From RGIG9115 sp045603225 (GTDB taxonomy: Bacteria > Bacillota > Clostridia > UBA1381), in assembly GCA_045603225.1 (NCBI GenBank), contig JAZULT010000047.1:1-64000 (forward strand): a DNA stretch of 64,000 nt. The letters run 5' to 3'. Within the stretch, counting starts at the first letter, position 1, and every line of letters begins with the position of its first letter. This document shows positions 39,825 to 48,488 of this stretch, piece after piece. Made by a program: the position numbers and the translations under genes. The notes below the pieces were generated by a model. It did no database searches and was not told where the DNA came from. It saw only the letters and a program-made list of their open reading frames with translations.

Positions 39825-42209
39825 TTATTTACCCCATGATACGAGTACGTATGAGATATCGTCAGCGTCTATTCTGCCGTCACGGTTAAGGTCGTACTTA
39901 ACGTAATCTGTCATGTCAACATACACACCATCAGATAATTCTGTATTTTCATCATATCCGAAGTATGATACCACTGCCGCGAGGTCGTACTTATCAATAA
40001 TGTTATCCTGTGCAATATCACCTGCGAGGAATGTTCCAGATCTGAGAGATCTGTCAAGACCTGCTTCAATGTAATCTTTTCTTTCAGTTCTGTCTTCATT
40101 TTCAAGTGCATTGTTCCAGAAATTGAGGGTGAGTTTGTTTTCAAGAGGCTGAACAAGTGTTGTGTAACGTGCAGTTCTGTAGCCCTGACCCTTGATTACA
40201 ACTGTGTATCTTGTGCCTTCTCCTACAACAACTTTGAAAGGTACTACTGCTTCTTTAGCTGTGTAATCAATATCATCTGTACCGATTGTTTCTTCGTAAA
40301 CCTTACCATTAGCACCTGTAAGTGTAACGGTCATGTCAACATCTTCTGCAAGTCTTCCTGCTGTAATATTGTTATTGAATTTAATTACAACATCAATTTC
40401 TCTTTCAGCTTCTTTGAGTTCAACTCCGCCTACGATTTTTGAATTTTCAACATCGAATTCGCCCTGCTTGTTGGCATCTGTAATCTGAGCTGCAGGAACA
40501 TAGCTCTGAACTATATTATCTGCTGCAGTAGCTGTATTTGCTTTTGTTTCTGTATAAGCAGAATCAAGACCAAACTCAAACTTACCGTAACCCTCAAACT
40601 CTACTTTACCTATATAAATTTCTGAACCTGAATCATCCGGTTTTGAATTTCCGTTAAAGTTAAATACATAAACTTCTTCATTATCAATATCTTCTGTGAG
40701 GGTAACACCTTCAGCCGGTGTAAGAGTATAGCCGATTTTTTCGCCTTCAATTACATCAAGCTTAAACTTTCCTTCAACTGCTGAAAGTCTGTGAATATAC
40801 TGATTAGCTGCTGTCGGAACAACATAGATGTCGTATTCGTTTTCATTTCCTTTAACTTTTCTGAAGTCAAGCTTTATTTCATCTGCATAGTCAACCGTAA
40901 ATACAAACTTATCACTTGCGGGAACAGGAACTGTTTCATTTGCCGGTTCGTACAAATTAAGAGCAAGATCTATCTGAAAATCAGGGTTCTTTGCAAGATA
41001 TTCATCATTTACAAACACACCACAGCTGAAATCCTGAACTAAGGAAAATACCTCTGCACATGTAAACTTCAGTCCCGGTTTGTTAAGAAGCTTTGCAGCA
41101 TATTCCATTATCTTAAATGATTCATTTGCTTTGATAGTAACATCATTGAACGGAACCGATATCCATCCGTAATCGCCATAATGACCTGCAAGATAACCGT
41201 CAGCTGAACCGTCAGCATTAAATGTGATATCTTTATTTACTTTTAATTCAAAATCAGCAAACCACTCAGCATATTTTTCAATCTGGTCATCTGTTATTTC
41301 TGTAGGAATCTTGAAATTCTTAGCAAATGTGAGTTCAAAGTCACGTTCTGCAGTGCTGTCTGAAATAACTGCCTGCGGAACAGGAACATCTGCTACCCAG
41401 TCAAGTTCTCCCCATACAACCGGCCAAAGGTTGTCAGGGCCATTCATTTCAACAACATTTTCACCGATATATTCATCGTCTGCATAATACTTAATTTTGT
41501 TCGGTACTCTTAAAACTGACGGATTATTAGCTTCCCATACAGTATTCCAATAATCATCAGTCCATAAAGATGTCGTGAAATTCCATGTAATAATTTCAAT
41601 ATTTCCATCAAGTATGCTGTCTGTAACATCAACAAGATTTGTTGTAGCAATCTTTGTATCACCTGAGTAAAGCTCGATATAGAAGTTTTCTGATGCCATT
41701 ACATTTTTAGCTTCGCCCATGATTCGGTCTGTTCCTACATATGCAGTCTGCAACAAAGCAACACCCGGAATGTCTTTCCATTCACGTTTGTCAGACGGTT
41801 TGTCATAATTATACATTCTGATATCGTCTGTACTATCAACCAATACGTTGTCTACCCAAAGTTCAGCCTTATCAGGAACCTTATTGTAAACCGGCTTACT
41901 GTTCCATGTTGTATCCCATGAACCTGAAGTCTGAGTCATTTCAACTTTTGCACTTAAAGCACTATTACTAAGATAATTTTTTTTCACAAGCTCTGTTGTT
42001 GATAAAACCTCATCACCTGAATACAACCAGATTTCTATACTTTCAGTTGCATCTAAGTTTTTAAGCTCGAAATTGATATATGAACCTTCATCATCCACAG
42101 TAACAACTCCGGGTTGGATTGTACCTCCGGCAGCAAAAGCTGTGAGGCTCATTGTTGTCATCATCATTGCAGCTGCAAGGAATGTTGACAAGATTTTTTT
42201 GATTTTCAT
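39825..42209 (-). CDS. Exported protein with C-terminal dockerin-like module
   Basis: A 794-aa secreted protein with a signal peptide (MKIKKILSTFLAAAMMMTTM..AFA). Two related N-terminal beta domains follow (ESIEIWLYSGDEVLSTTELV and ENFYIELYSGDTKIATTNLV), then a middle domain I do not recognise (about 290-430), a cohesin-like domain (about 440-560), a regulatory-like beta domain and a dockerin-like pair identical in type to that of the neighbouring protein (DIAQDNIIDKYD, DLNRDGRIDADD). GAAGGA precedes the chosen ATG; the longer frame lacks a signal peptide at its start. It shares leader, C-terminal module and 3' hairpins with the gene at 36002, evidence of duplication. Confidence 0.85.
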   Translation of the reverse strand: MKIKKILSTFLAAAMMMTTMSLTAFAAGGTIQPGVVTVDDEGSYINFELKNLDATESIEIWLYSGDEVLSTTELVKKNYLSNSALSAKVEMTQTSGSWDTTWNSKPVYNKVPDKAELWVDNVLVDSTDDIRMYNYDKPSDKREWKDIPGVALLQTAYVGTDRIMGEAKNVMASENFYIELYSGDTKIATTNLVDVTDSILDGNIEIITWNFTTSLWTDDYWNTVWEANNPSVLRVPNKIKYYADDEYIGENVVEMNGPDNLWPVVWGELDWVADVPVPQAVISDSTAERDFELTFAKNFKIPTEITDDQIEKYAEWFADFELKVNKDITFNADGSADGYLAGHYGDYGWISVPFNDVTIKANESFKIMEYAAKLLNKPGLKFTCAEVFSLVQDFSCGVFVNDEYLAKNPDFQIDLALNLYEPANETVPVPASDKFVFTVDYADEIKLDFRKVKGNENEYDIYVVPTAANQYIHRLSAVEGKFKLDVIEGEKIGYTLTPAEGVTLTEDIDNEEVYVFNFNGNSKPDDSGSEIYIGKVEFEGYGKFEFGLDSAYTETKANTATAADNIVQSYVPAAQITDANKQGEFDVENSKIVGGVELKEAEREIDVVIKFNNNITAGRLAEDVDMTVTLTGANGKVYEETIGTDDIDYTAKEAVVPFKVVVGEGTRYTVVIKGQGYRTARYTTLVQPLENKLTLNFWNNALENEDRTERKDYIEAGLDRSLRSGTFLAGDIAQDNIIDKYDLAAVVSYFGYDENTELSDGVYVDMTDYVKYDLNRDGRIDADDISYVLVSWGK

Positions 42210-42235
42210 TTTAAAATCCTTCTTTCTTTTTATTT

Positions 42236-44251
42236 TTAGTCCATAAGTGCTGCAAGTCTTGCACACATTACGGCTACCTCGGCTCTTGTTGCATTTCCGA
42301 GGGGGTTTACATTTCCGTCACTGCCTTTGATGATTTCCGCCTTAACCATAGATGCCATTGCTGTCTTTGCATAATCCGAGATACTTCCTCTGTCAGCAAA
42401 AGCATCAAGAGATGACATATCATCAGTTTCAGCTATATATCCTTTAGCGAGAAAAGCACGGTAAGCAAGAGTTATTAAATCCTGTCTTGTAATCGTGTTT
42501 TCCGGCATAAAGTTCTGTCCGTCACCGGTTGCTATTCCGGCCGCTTTTGCACTGCCTATCGCATTATAATAATACATATTGGCCGGTACATCCGCAAAGT
42601 TCTCGGTAAACTCATCGTTTATTCCGAGCATTCTTGTAAGAATGAGTATAAAGTCACCACGCTTAATGTTATTGGCAGGTGAGTATGTTGTTTCGCTTGT
42701 TCCGCTGATTATTCCTTTATTCTTAAGGCTGTAAATTGAATCCTTAGCCCAGTCATATCCTCCTAAATCAGTAAACGGTTCATTCGGATTCGAAGGTGTC
42801 GGTGTCACAGTTGTTCCCGGTGTCGGAGCAGTGGTTGAACCACCACCGCCGAGGCTTCCGCCTCCGCCGCCTCCTCCACCGCCGCCTCCGCCGCCACCGC
42901 CACCGGTGGAGCCGGAATCGTCAGTAGTAGCCGAAGCAACCTCTGAAAATTCACCTTGTCCTTTTTCGTTAACTGCCGCTATTGCAACATAATACTTTGT
43001 ATCTTCGTCAAGACCTGTAATTGTATATTCTGTAGTTGAACCCTTCTCGATTTTCACTTCCTCGTCAAGGTCATCTTTTTCTGTTCCGTATTTGATAACA
43101 TATCCTGTTATTGCTGAACCGCCGTCTGAAGGCTTCTTCCATTTAACGGTTATTTTCTTTTTGCCACCGTCAAGTGTCGGTTTGTCAGGCTTACCGGGAA
43201 CAGTTTTTTCTGTTTCATCCTTATCGTCATTGTCATCAATTCCGTCAAACACATTGTCGTGTTCATCAACTTCTCCGTCACGGTTAAAGTCAGCCGCAAC
43301 ACTGTATTCGATTATTGAATCTGCATTTTCGTCATCTTCTGCCGGAGGATTGATAATAAACTCGTATTTCGCCTTATCATCTGCATCTACATCTCCGTCC
43401 TTGTCAATGTCGCCCGGTCTGAACTCATCATTCGTTATCTTAAGCTCTTCACTGAAGTCAACATTTTCTTTAACATATGTAACATATCCGTTTGCCGAAA
43501 GCTCTACGGTATATGTATCACCTTTGAGAACCTTATCTGTCACAACGAAGGTCGGCGGTGACGGGAATTTCTCATGTTCTTCATCTATCACAACAGAAAA
43601 CGGTTTTTGTGTTCTTTCATTTGTGATTGTAAGAGTAATCGGATTTTCTTTACTTACTTTATTTCTTATATCATAGTCGCTGACCTTATTCATTTCAAGT
43701 CTGACACTGATATCCATAGCCTCGTTTTCAGAATCGGTAGAGGTTACTGTTTCTGAAACAGCCTTATTAGCATAGGTCTTAGCTCCGTCAGCTTTAATCC
43801 ATGTAACGTCTTTATCATCGTCAAGAGTAAGTGTTACGCTTTTTCCAACTTCCCCTTCAAACGTTACAACAAACAAATCTTTGCTTAAATCAATTTTTTC
43901 CTTATTATTAATAAGTGCGACATTGATACGGTTTGTATCTTCCATTTTTTCTCCAAGTGCGTAACCGTCCGGAAGCTCCGGAACATCTACCAGGAAATCA
44001 ACCCCTTTAAATTCAAGGTCTCCGTCAAATTCCATTCCGAACTGTATAGTATCAGCACCTGATTTTACTCCGTTTATACTTACGATAACCTTCGCCTCTC
44101 CGGGAAGAGTACCGTGATCCTCTTCGGTATAGTCTTTAAAAACAACATCAAATCCGCTCGCGGCAAAAACCGGTGCTGCCGTAAACGTTCCTGCAACCAT
44201 GGCAATCGCCATCATTACAGAACCAAATCTTCTTATAAGTCCTGATTTCAT
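42236..44251 (-). CDS. SLH-anchored protein with cohesin-like domain, EF-hand pairs and FN3
   Basis: A 671-aa exported protein. After the signal peptide comes a cohesin-like beta-sandwich (about 30-155; VIVSINGVKSGADTIQFGMEFDGDLEFKG then LFVVTFEGEVGK), a regulatory-like beta domain and two EF-hand loops of dockerin type (DIDKDGDVDADD, DFNRDGEVDEHD). A fibronectin type III domain (about 355-445), a Gly-rich linker and three SLH domains follow. This is the architecture of a wall-anchoring scaffold. It is the first surface gene after tetR, starting 27 nt beyond its stop with TGGAGG at 7 nt. The cohesin assignment rests on pattern only. Confidence 0.78.
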   Translation of the reverse strand: MKSGLIRRFGSVMMAIAMVAGTFTAAPVFAASGFDVVFKDYTEEDHGTLPGEAKVIVSINGVKSGADTIQFGMEFDGDLEFKGVDFLVDVPELPDGYALGEKMEDTNRINVALINNKEKIDLSKDLFVVTFEGEVGKSVTLTLDDDKDVTWIKADGAKTYANKAVSETVTSTDSENEAMDISVRLEMNKVSDYDIRNKVSKENPITLTITNERTQKPFSVVIDEEHEKFPSPPTFVVTDKVLKGDTYTVELSANGYVTYVKENVDFSEELKITNDEFRPGDIDKDGDVDADDKAKYEFIINPPAEDDENADSIIEYSVAADFNRDGEVDEHDNVFDGIDDNDDKDETEKTVPGKPDKPTLDGGKKKITVKWKKPSDGGSAITGYVIKYGTEKDDLDEEVKIEKGSTTEYTITGLDEDTKYYVAIAAVNEKGQGEFSEVASATTDDSGSTGGGGGGGGGGGGGGGGSLGGGGSTTAPTPGTTVTPTPSNPNEPFTDLGGYDWAKDSIYSLKNKGIISGTSETTYSPANNIKRGDFILILTRMLGINDEFTENFADVPANMYYYNAIGSAKAAGIATGDGQNFMPENTITRQDLITLAYRAFLAKGYIAETDDMSSLDAFADRGSISDYAKTAMASMVKAEIIKGSDGNVNPLGNATRAEVAVMCARLAALMD

Positions 44252-44280
44252 AATTATGCCTCCATTCAATCCAATATTCA

Positions 44281-44850
44281 TTAATTGCTGCGTTCACGTT
44301 CCATTTTTATCTTTAATGTATCATATAAATCCTTAAGCTGCATTTCTGAAACCTCTCTGTCATCCCATACAACATAATCAACGAGAATTGATATAAGCAT
44401 GTATATAATCGGTGTCACGGTTTCCTGTTTGCATCCGAGAATATCCGAGATACGGCATATATACTTCTCATATACCTGTTTGAAATCCTCCGCTTTTTCT
44501 CTTATACGGTCTCCGTAAACAGGGCTTGTTGTCATCTGGAAAATCAAACGAAACTCCAGCTTGTATTTATCTACCTCATCAAGAAATGTATCAAAAAACA
44601 CTTCTGGGTTTTCCAGCTTCTCAAAAGCAACATCAAACAGAGCTCCTGCTACCTTGCTTATTCCGTGCTTAACAACATTTATGTAAATATCATCCTTATC
44701 ATCAAACCAATAATAAATACTACCGGTTGATATTTCCATATCTCTGCACAAATCACGTACCGAGGTGTTTTCAAGTCCGTTCTTTACAAGATATTTAAAC
44801 GAAGGTTCCAAAAAATCGGTTTCAAGATTTTTAACAACTCTTTTCCTCAT
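44281..44850 (-). CDS. TetR-family regulator
   Basis: A 189-aa repressor-type protein. The N-terminal helix-turn-helix reads NGLENTSVRDLCRDMEISTGSIYYWFDDKDDIY; the rest is an all-helical ligand domain with no recognisable ligand signature. The start is the ATG at 44850; the extension begins at TTG. It leads the surface-protein block on the same strand and is probably cotranscribed with the SLH gene, so it may regulate that block and itself. A palindrome lies in its leader (44925-44940). Confidence 0.88.
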   Translation of the reverse strand: MRKRVVKNLETDFLEPSFKYLVKNGLENTSVRDLCRDMEISTGSIYYWFDDKDDIYINVVKHGISKVAGALFDVAFEKLENPEVFFDTFLDEVDKYKLEFRLIFQMTTSPVYGDRIREKAEDFKQVYEKYICRISDILGCKQETVTPIIYMLISILVDYVVWDDREVSEMQLKDLYDTLKIKMERERSN

Positions 44851-45227
44851 GGTAAATCTGCCTTTCGCAAGCAACCGTCATATGTATTAGAGCGATTGCT
44901 TAAATTTGGAACAAAATTTTTTATGACATTCTATCATGTCACTACTACAGTTTATCATTTTTTAGAACGATTGTCAATAGCTTATAGCATTTTTTTATAA
45001 AATCGTCATTATGCAACAAACGAAAAACACATATAACTAATCATGTGAACAAAAACGACATTTCGTACATAATCTTTATACTGCATTTTCCACAAAGAAC
45101 ATATAATTTTCAACTAAATAAATTTTTTTTTATTTTTTTGCAACCTTTTGCACCTTTCAAATGTATTATATACGTAAGGCGCTTTAATGCGTCAGAAAAA
45201 ACTACATAAAAAGAGAGGAAAATTATT
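44851..45227. promoter_or_regulatory. Divergent control region between tetR and the copper-amine-oxidase-like gene
   Basis: Minus strand: -35 TTGACA (44972-44977), 17-bp spacer, -10 TAAACT (44949-44954) for tetR. Downstream of it GACAT and ATGTC (44925-44940, 6-nt gap) form a likely TetR operator, and AGCGATTGCT (44891-44900) is a second small palindrome. Plus strand: GCAACC followed about 27 bp later by TATACGTAAG resembles an extracytoplasmic-function sigma promoter for the gene at 45228, but this is uncertain. Confidence 0.6.
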
Positions 45228-46247
45228 ATGAACAAAAAACTTTTATCTTTACTTTTAACAGGAGCGCTTGCCGCTTCAACATCAATCGCATTTGCTGAGG
45301 AAAACGTACCGGCAGAAGACGAAATCATGCTTATTACAGAAGAAGCAACAGAAGAAATTTCAGCCGGCGAAGCTGCAGAAGAAGAAACAGCTGCACTTCC
45401 TGCATACGTTACATTCACAGGCACAGTAACAAAAGTCGAAGAAGAGCTTGTTACATTAAAAGGAGAAAACGATGAGGAATTCTTCTATAACAAATCAGCT
45501 CTCCAGCTTACAATCGACAAGAACGGTGATATGTGCGAAATCGCTGCAGGAGATGCAGTTACATTATATGTAAACGGAAACACTCCGATGGTTCTTTCAT
45601 ATCCGGCAAACTATGCTCCTACAGTTGTTGTCAAGGAAAGCGAAATTGAAAAAGCTATAAACGTTGACACATACGTAAAAGGCGAAACAGAAGGTAGCTA
45701 TATAAACTCTGCTGAATCACTCGTTATCAATGTAGGCGAAGAAACAGAAATAATCAAGCTTTCAAGAGAAATGTTTGACGGAAATCTTGACGGATGCGAC
45801 CTTATCGTTATCTATACAACTTCAACATTCAGCATTCCTGCTCAGACTTCTCCCGAAAAAGTAATAGTTCTCAACAAACAGGTTGAAGCTCCTGTAGAAG
45901 TTGTTGAAGTTCCCGTAACAAAGGTACTTGTAAACGGAACCGATATCGAATACGACCCTTCAAACGGTGTTGAAAATATGCTTCCCGTTCGTAAAGTTGC
46001 TGAAGCTCTCGGATTCACGGTAGAATGGAACGGAGAAATCAGACAGGTTCTTTTAAATAGCGGAAAATATTCCTTCGTAATTGACGAAAACAGCTATATC
46101 GCAGGCAGAGCAATGCCGGTACAGCTTGAATCAGCACCTGTTCTCCACAACGATACAACATTTGTACCTCAGACATTCTTTACAGAGGTTCTCGGTGCTG
46201 TTGCAGAAGCAGTTGACGGTGTACTCAATATTAACGCTGCTGAATAA
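45228..46247 (+). CDS. Exported protein with copper amine oxidase N-terminal-type (stalk) domain
   Basis: A 339-aa secreted protein. A signal peptide (MNKKLLSLLLTGALAASTSI..FAEE) is followed by a Glu-rich spacer, an OB-like beta domain (about 60-140; FTGTVTKVEEELVTLKGEND), a middle beta domain, and at the C-terminus a copper amine oxidase N-domain-like module. In that module VLVNGTDIEYD, MLPVRKVAEALGFTVEWNG and FVPQTFFTEVLG match the family pattern. Such modules occur in wall-associated Firmicutes proteins without oxidase activity. GAGAGG precedes the ATG, and a terminator follows at 46271. Confidence 0.85.
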   Translation: MNKKLLSLLLTGALAASTSIAFAEENVPAEDEIMLITEEATEEISAGEAAEEETAALPAYVTFTGTVTKVEEELVTLKGENDEEFFYNKSALQLTIDKNGDMCEIAAGDAVTLYVNGNTPMVLSYPANYAPTVVVKESEIEKAINVDTYVKGETEGSYINSAESLVINVGEETEIIKLSREMFDGNLDGCDLIVIYTTSTFSIPAQTSPEKVIVLNKQVEAPVEVVEVPVTKVLVNGTDIEYDPSNGVENMLPVRKVAEALGFTVEWNGEIRQVLLNSGKYSFVIDENSYIAGRAMPVQLESAPVLHNDTTFVPQTFFTEVLGAVAEAVDGVLNINAAE

Positions 46248-46270
46248 TACTTTTCAAACAAAAAATACAG

Positions 46271-46313
46271 ATGCAGAATGGACGAAACAAACCGCCCATT
46301 CTGCATTTTTTTA
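46271..46313 (+). terminator. Terminator after the copper-amine-oxidase-like gene
   Basis: ATGCAGAATGG (46271-46281) pairs with CCATTCTGCAT (46296-46306) and is followed by seven or more T. Confidence 0.9.
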
Positions 46314-46355
46314 ATTTTTGAATTTAGTATAAATTGCTGAAAATCATATATTCCG

Positions 46356-46384
46356 TTGACAAAATGCTGTTTTAGGGGTATAAT
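46356..46384 (+). promoter_or_regulatory. Promoter of the CobW-GTPase operon
   Basis: -35 TTGACA (46356-46361), 17-bp spacer, -10 TATAAT (46379-46384). It lies about 120 nt before the first start codon, leaving room for the structured leader. Confidence 0.9.
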
Positions 46385-46392
46385 TACTCATA

Positions 46393-46500
46393 AAGGACAA
46401 CAAGCAAAAAATGGCGGATTTACACCGCTTAAGTAAATGATAATTAATTCAGTGATTACTTAAGGTGTCCTTAGAGTTGGTCGCTCAGGCTAAACGAAAA
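46393..46500 (+). promoter_or_regulatory. Structured leader, possible riboswitch, class unknown
   Basis: AAGGACA (46393-46399) pairs with TGTCCTT (46466-46472). Inside are GCGG/CCGC (46414-46428) and CTTAAGTAA (46428-46436) with TTACTTAAG (46456-46464). Together they form a three-helix junction, followed by a further weak hairpin before the GAGG ribosome binding site. It does not match cobalamin, TPP, ZTP, THF or fluoride consensus patterns that I can recall. A metal- or cofactor-sensing role is inferred from the downstream genes. Confidence 0.5.
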
Positions 46501-46511
46501 GAGGTATAAAA

Positions 46512-47546
46512 ATGGCAAAAGTCAATATTATTTCAGGCTTTCTCGGAGCGGGAAAAACAACATTTATAAAAAGGCTGATTTCTGATGTGTTCAAAGGCGA
46601 AAAGCTGGTTCTTATTGAAAATGAATTCGGAGAAATCGGTGTGGACGGCGGATTTCTGCAGGATGCGGGAATTGAAATAACTGAAATGAATTCAGGATGC
46701 ATCTGCTGCAGTCTTGTGGGCGATTTTACAAAAGCACTCGAAGAAACCGTGAAAAAATTCAACCCCGACAGGATTATTATCGAACCGTCGGGTGTGGGTA
46801 AGCTTTCTGATGTTATTGCAGCTGTCAATAATACAGAGGATGACAGTATCGGTGTTGATACATGTATCACTGTTGCCGATGCGACAAAATGCAAAATGTA
46901 CCGTAAGAATTTCGGTGAGTTTTATGAGGATCAGATTCTGTATTCAAACTGTATTCTCCTGACAAGAACAGATAAGGCAAGCGAAGACAAAATTGAACAG
47001 GCAGTTTTGGTTCTCCGCGAAATAAATAAGGATGCAAATATAATTACAACACATCTTGACTCGTTAAGTCGCGAGCAAATTCTCGAAGCATTTTCTGACG
47101 GAGATATGGAAAATGAGCTTTTAAAAGAAGCCGTTCATAAGCATCACCACCACGAACACGGTGAACACTGCGACTGCCACGAGCATCATCACCATGAACA
47201 CGGTGAACATTGCGACTGCGGATGCCACGAACACGGGCATCATCACCACCATGCAGACGAAGCTTTCTCATCATGGGGTTTTGAGACGGCTAGAAAATAT
47301 TCGGAAGAAGAAATAAAGAATATTCTTATTTCCCTGGACAGCGGTGAATACGGCGTGATTCTGCGTGCGAAAGGTATGCTTCCTTCCGATAATGACTGGA
47401 TTTATTTCGACTATGTTCCCGAAGAACATTCTGTACGTTCCGGAAGTCCGTGCTATACGGGAAAAATATGTGTAATAGGTGCAGAACTTAACGAAAAGAA
47501 GCTGGAAGCTCTTTTTTCGGCTGACAGAAAGGATAGTTTGGCATGA
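46512..47546 (+). CDS. CobW/COG0523-family metal-chaperone GTPase
   Basis: G3E-family GTPase of 344 aa thought to deliver or insert metal ions, often zinc. Walker A is GFLGAGKTT, the metal motif CxCC is GCICCSL, the Walker B-like segment is IIIEPSGVG, and LTRTDKAS is the base-recognition loop. A His/Asp/Cys-rich insert (about residues 210-250, with repeats such as HEHGEHCDC) is a probable metal store. The C-terminal domain is the usual CobW C-domain. The last codons overlap the start of the next gene (ATGA), so the two are coupled. Confidence 0.92.
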   Translation: MAKVNIISGFLGAGKTTFIKRLISDVFKGEKLVLIENEFGEIGVDGGFLQDAGIEITEMNSGCICCSLVGDFTKALEETVKKFNPDRIIIEPSGVGKLSDVIAAVNNTEDDSIGVDTCITVADATKCKMYRKNFGEFYEDQILYSNCILLTRTDKASEDKIEQAVLVLREINKDANIITTHLDSLSREQILEAFSDGDMENELLKEAVHKHHHHEHGEHCDCHEHHHHEHGEHCDCGCHEHGHHHHHADEAFSSWGFETARKYSEEEIKNILISLDSGEYGVILRAKGMLPSDNDWIYFDYVPEEHSVRSGSPCYTGKICVIGAELNEKKLEALFSADRKDSLA

Positions 47547-48478
47547 TTTTCGGAAAAAAAGTTCCTGTTTTTATAATAAACGGCTTTCTTGAAAGCGGAA
47601 AAACGACATTTGTCATAAATGCTATTATCCGCGACCCCGGCATACAAAACGAACGTGTTCTGATTATTCAGTGCGAAGAAGGCGAAACGGAATACTGTGC
47701 ACTTCCCGATAATATAAAAATTCATACTTTTGAAGAAAAGGAAGACTTTACGGAAGATGCACTTAACGGTCTCTGTAAAAAAATCAAGCCAACCTTTGTA
47801 ATTATAGAATATAACGGGGTCTGGGGTATGCAGAAGCTGTATGATTTAAAGCTTCCGGCAAACTGGCTGACTGCACAGCAGATTACGGTAATAGATGCTC
47901 AGACATTTGAAACGTATTTTTCAAATATGAAAAGCATCTTTGCGGATATGCTTCGCGGCTCGTCAAGGGTGTTCATGAACAGATGTACACGCGAGGACGA
48001 TTTCAGACTCTACAGAAACAGCATAAAAAGCTGTGCCCCCGCTGCGGATATTGCATACGTAAGCGATGAAGAAGGTATTCTTGATATAATGCTTGAAGAG
48101 GATTTGCCGTACAGTCTTGACGATGATATTATATCACTTAATCCGGAAAGTTATATGATATGGTACATTGATATGCTTGACAATACGGAGCGCTATCTCG
48201 GAAAAACGGTTGAATATACCGGTATTGTCGCCAAGCCGGGGTATTTCAGTCCGGGCAGCTTCGTTGTAGGTAACGAGGTTATGACTTGCTGTGAAGATGA
48301 TATGCAGTTTTTGGGATTTGTCTGCAAATATGACAGGATTGATTTTCTGAAAGAGGGAAACACCGTGAAAATTCAGGCGGAAATACACCGCGAATATGCT
48401 CCCGAATACGAATCGGAAGGTCCTGTTCTCTATGTGAAAAAATCTACAACTATAGGTAAAAAGAAAAAGAAAAAATGA
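47543..48478 (+). CDS. CobW-like GTPase fused to a DUF1980/TIGR03943-like C-terminal domain
   Basis: A 311-aa protein. The N-terminal half is a G3E GTPase (Walker A GFLESGKTTF, IIEYNGVWG at the Walker B position) but lacks the CxCC metal motif and His-rich loop of its neighbour. The C-terminal third (about 205-300) resembles the beta-barrel domain of YcgQ/TIGR03943 proteins: GKTVEYTGIVAK, GSFVVGNEVMTCCEDDMQFLG, with a conserved CC pair. In other Firmicutes that domain partners a UPF0718 permease in a zinc-responsive system. A role in metal homeostasis with the upstream CobW is inferred. Confidence 0.78.
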   Translation: MIFGKKVPVFIINGFLESGKTTFVINAIIRDPGIQNERVLIIQCEEGETEYCALPDNIKIHTFEEKEDFTEDALNGLCKKIKPTFVIIEYNGVWGMQKLYDLKLPANWLTAQQITVIDAQTFETYFSNMKSIFADMLRGSSRVFMNRCTREDDFRLYRNSIKSCAPAADIAYVSDEEGILDIMLEEDLPYSLDDDIISLNPESYMIWYIDMLDNTERYLGKTVEYTGIVAKPGYFSPGSFVVGNEVMTCCEDDMQFLGFVCKYDRIDFLKEGNTVKIQAEIHREYAPEYESEGPVLYVKKSTTIGKKKKKK

Positions 48479-48488
48479 GGATTAAAAC

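Noticed and set aside
46390..46511. Cobalamin riboswitch upstream of the CobW-type gene
   Set aside because: No B12-box or other conserved cobalamin-riboswitch core is visible, and the leader is too short for that class.
47044..47274. Arg/His-rich minus-strand ORF
   Set aside because: Antisense of the His-rich metal-binding loop of the CobW gene.
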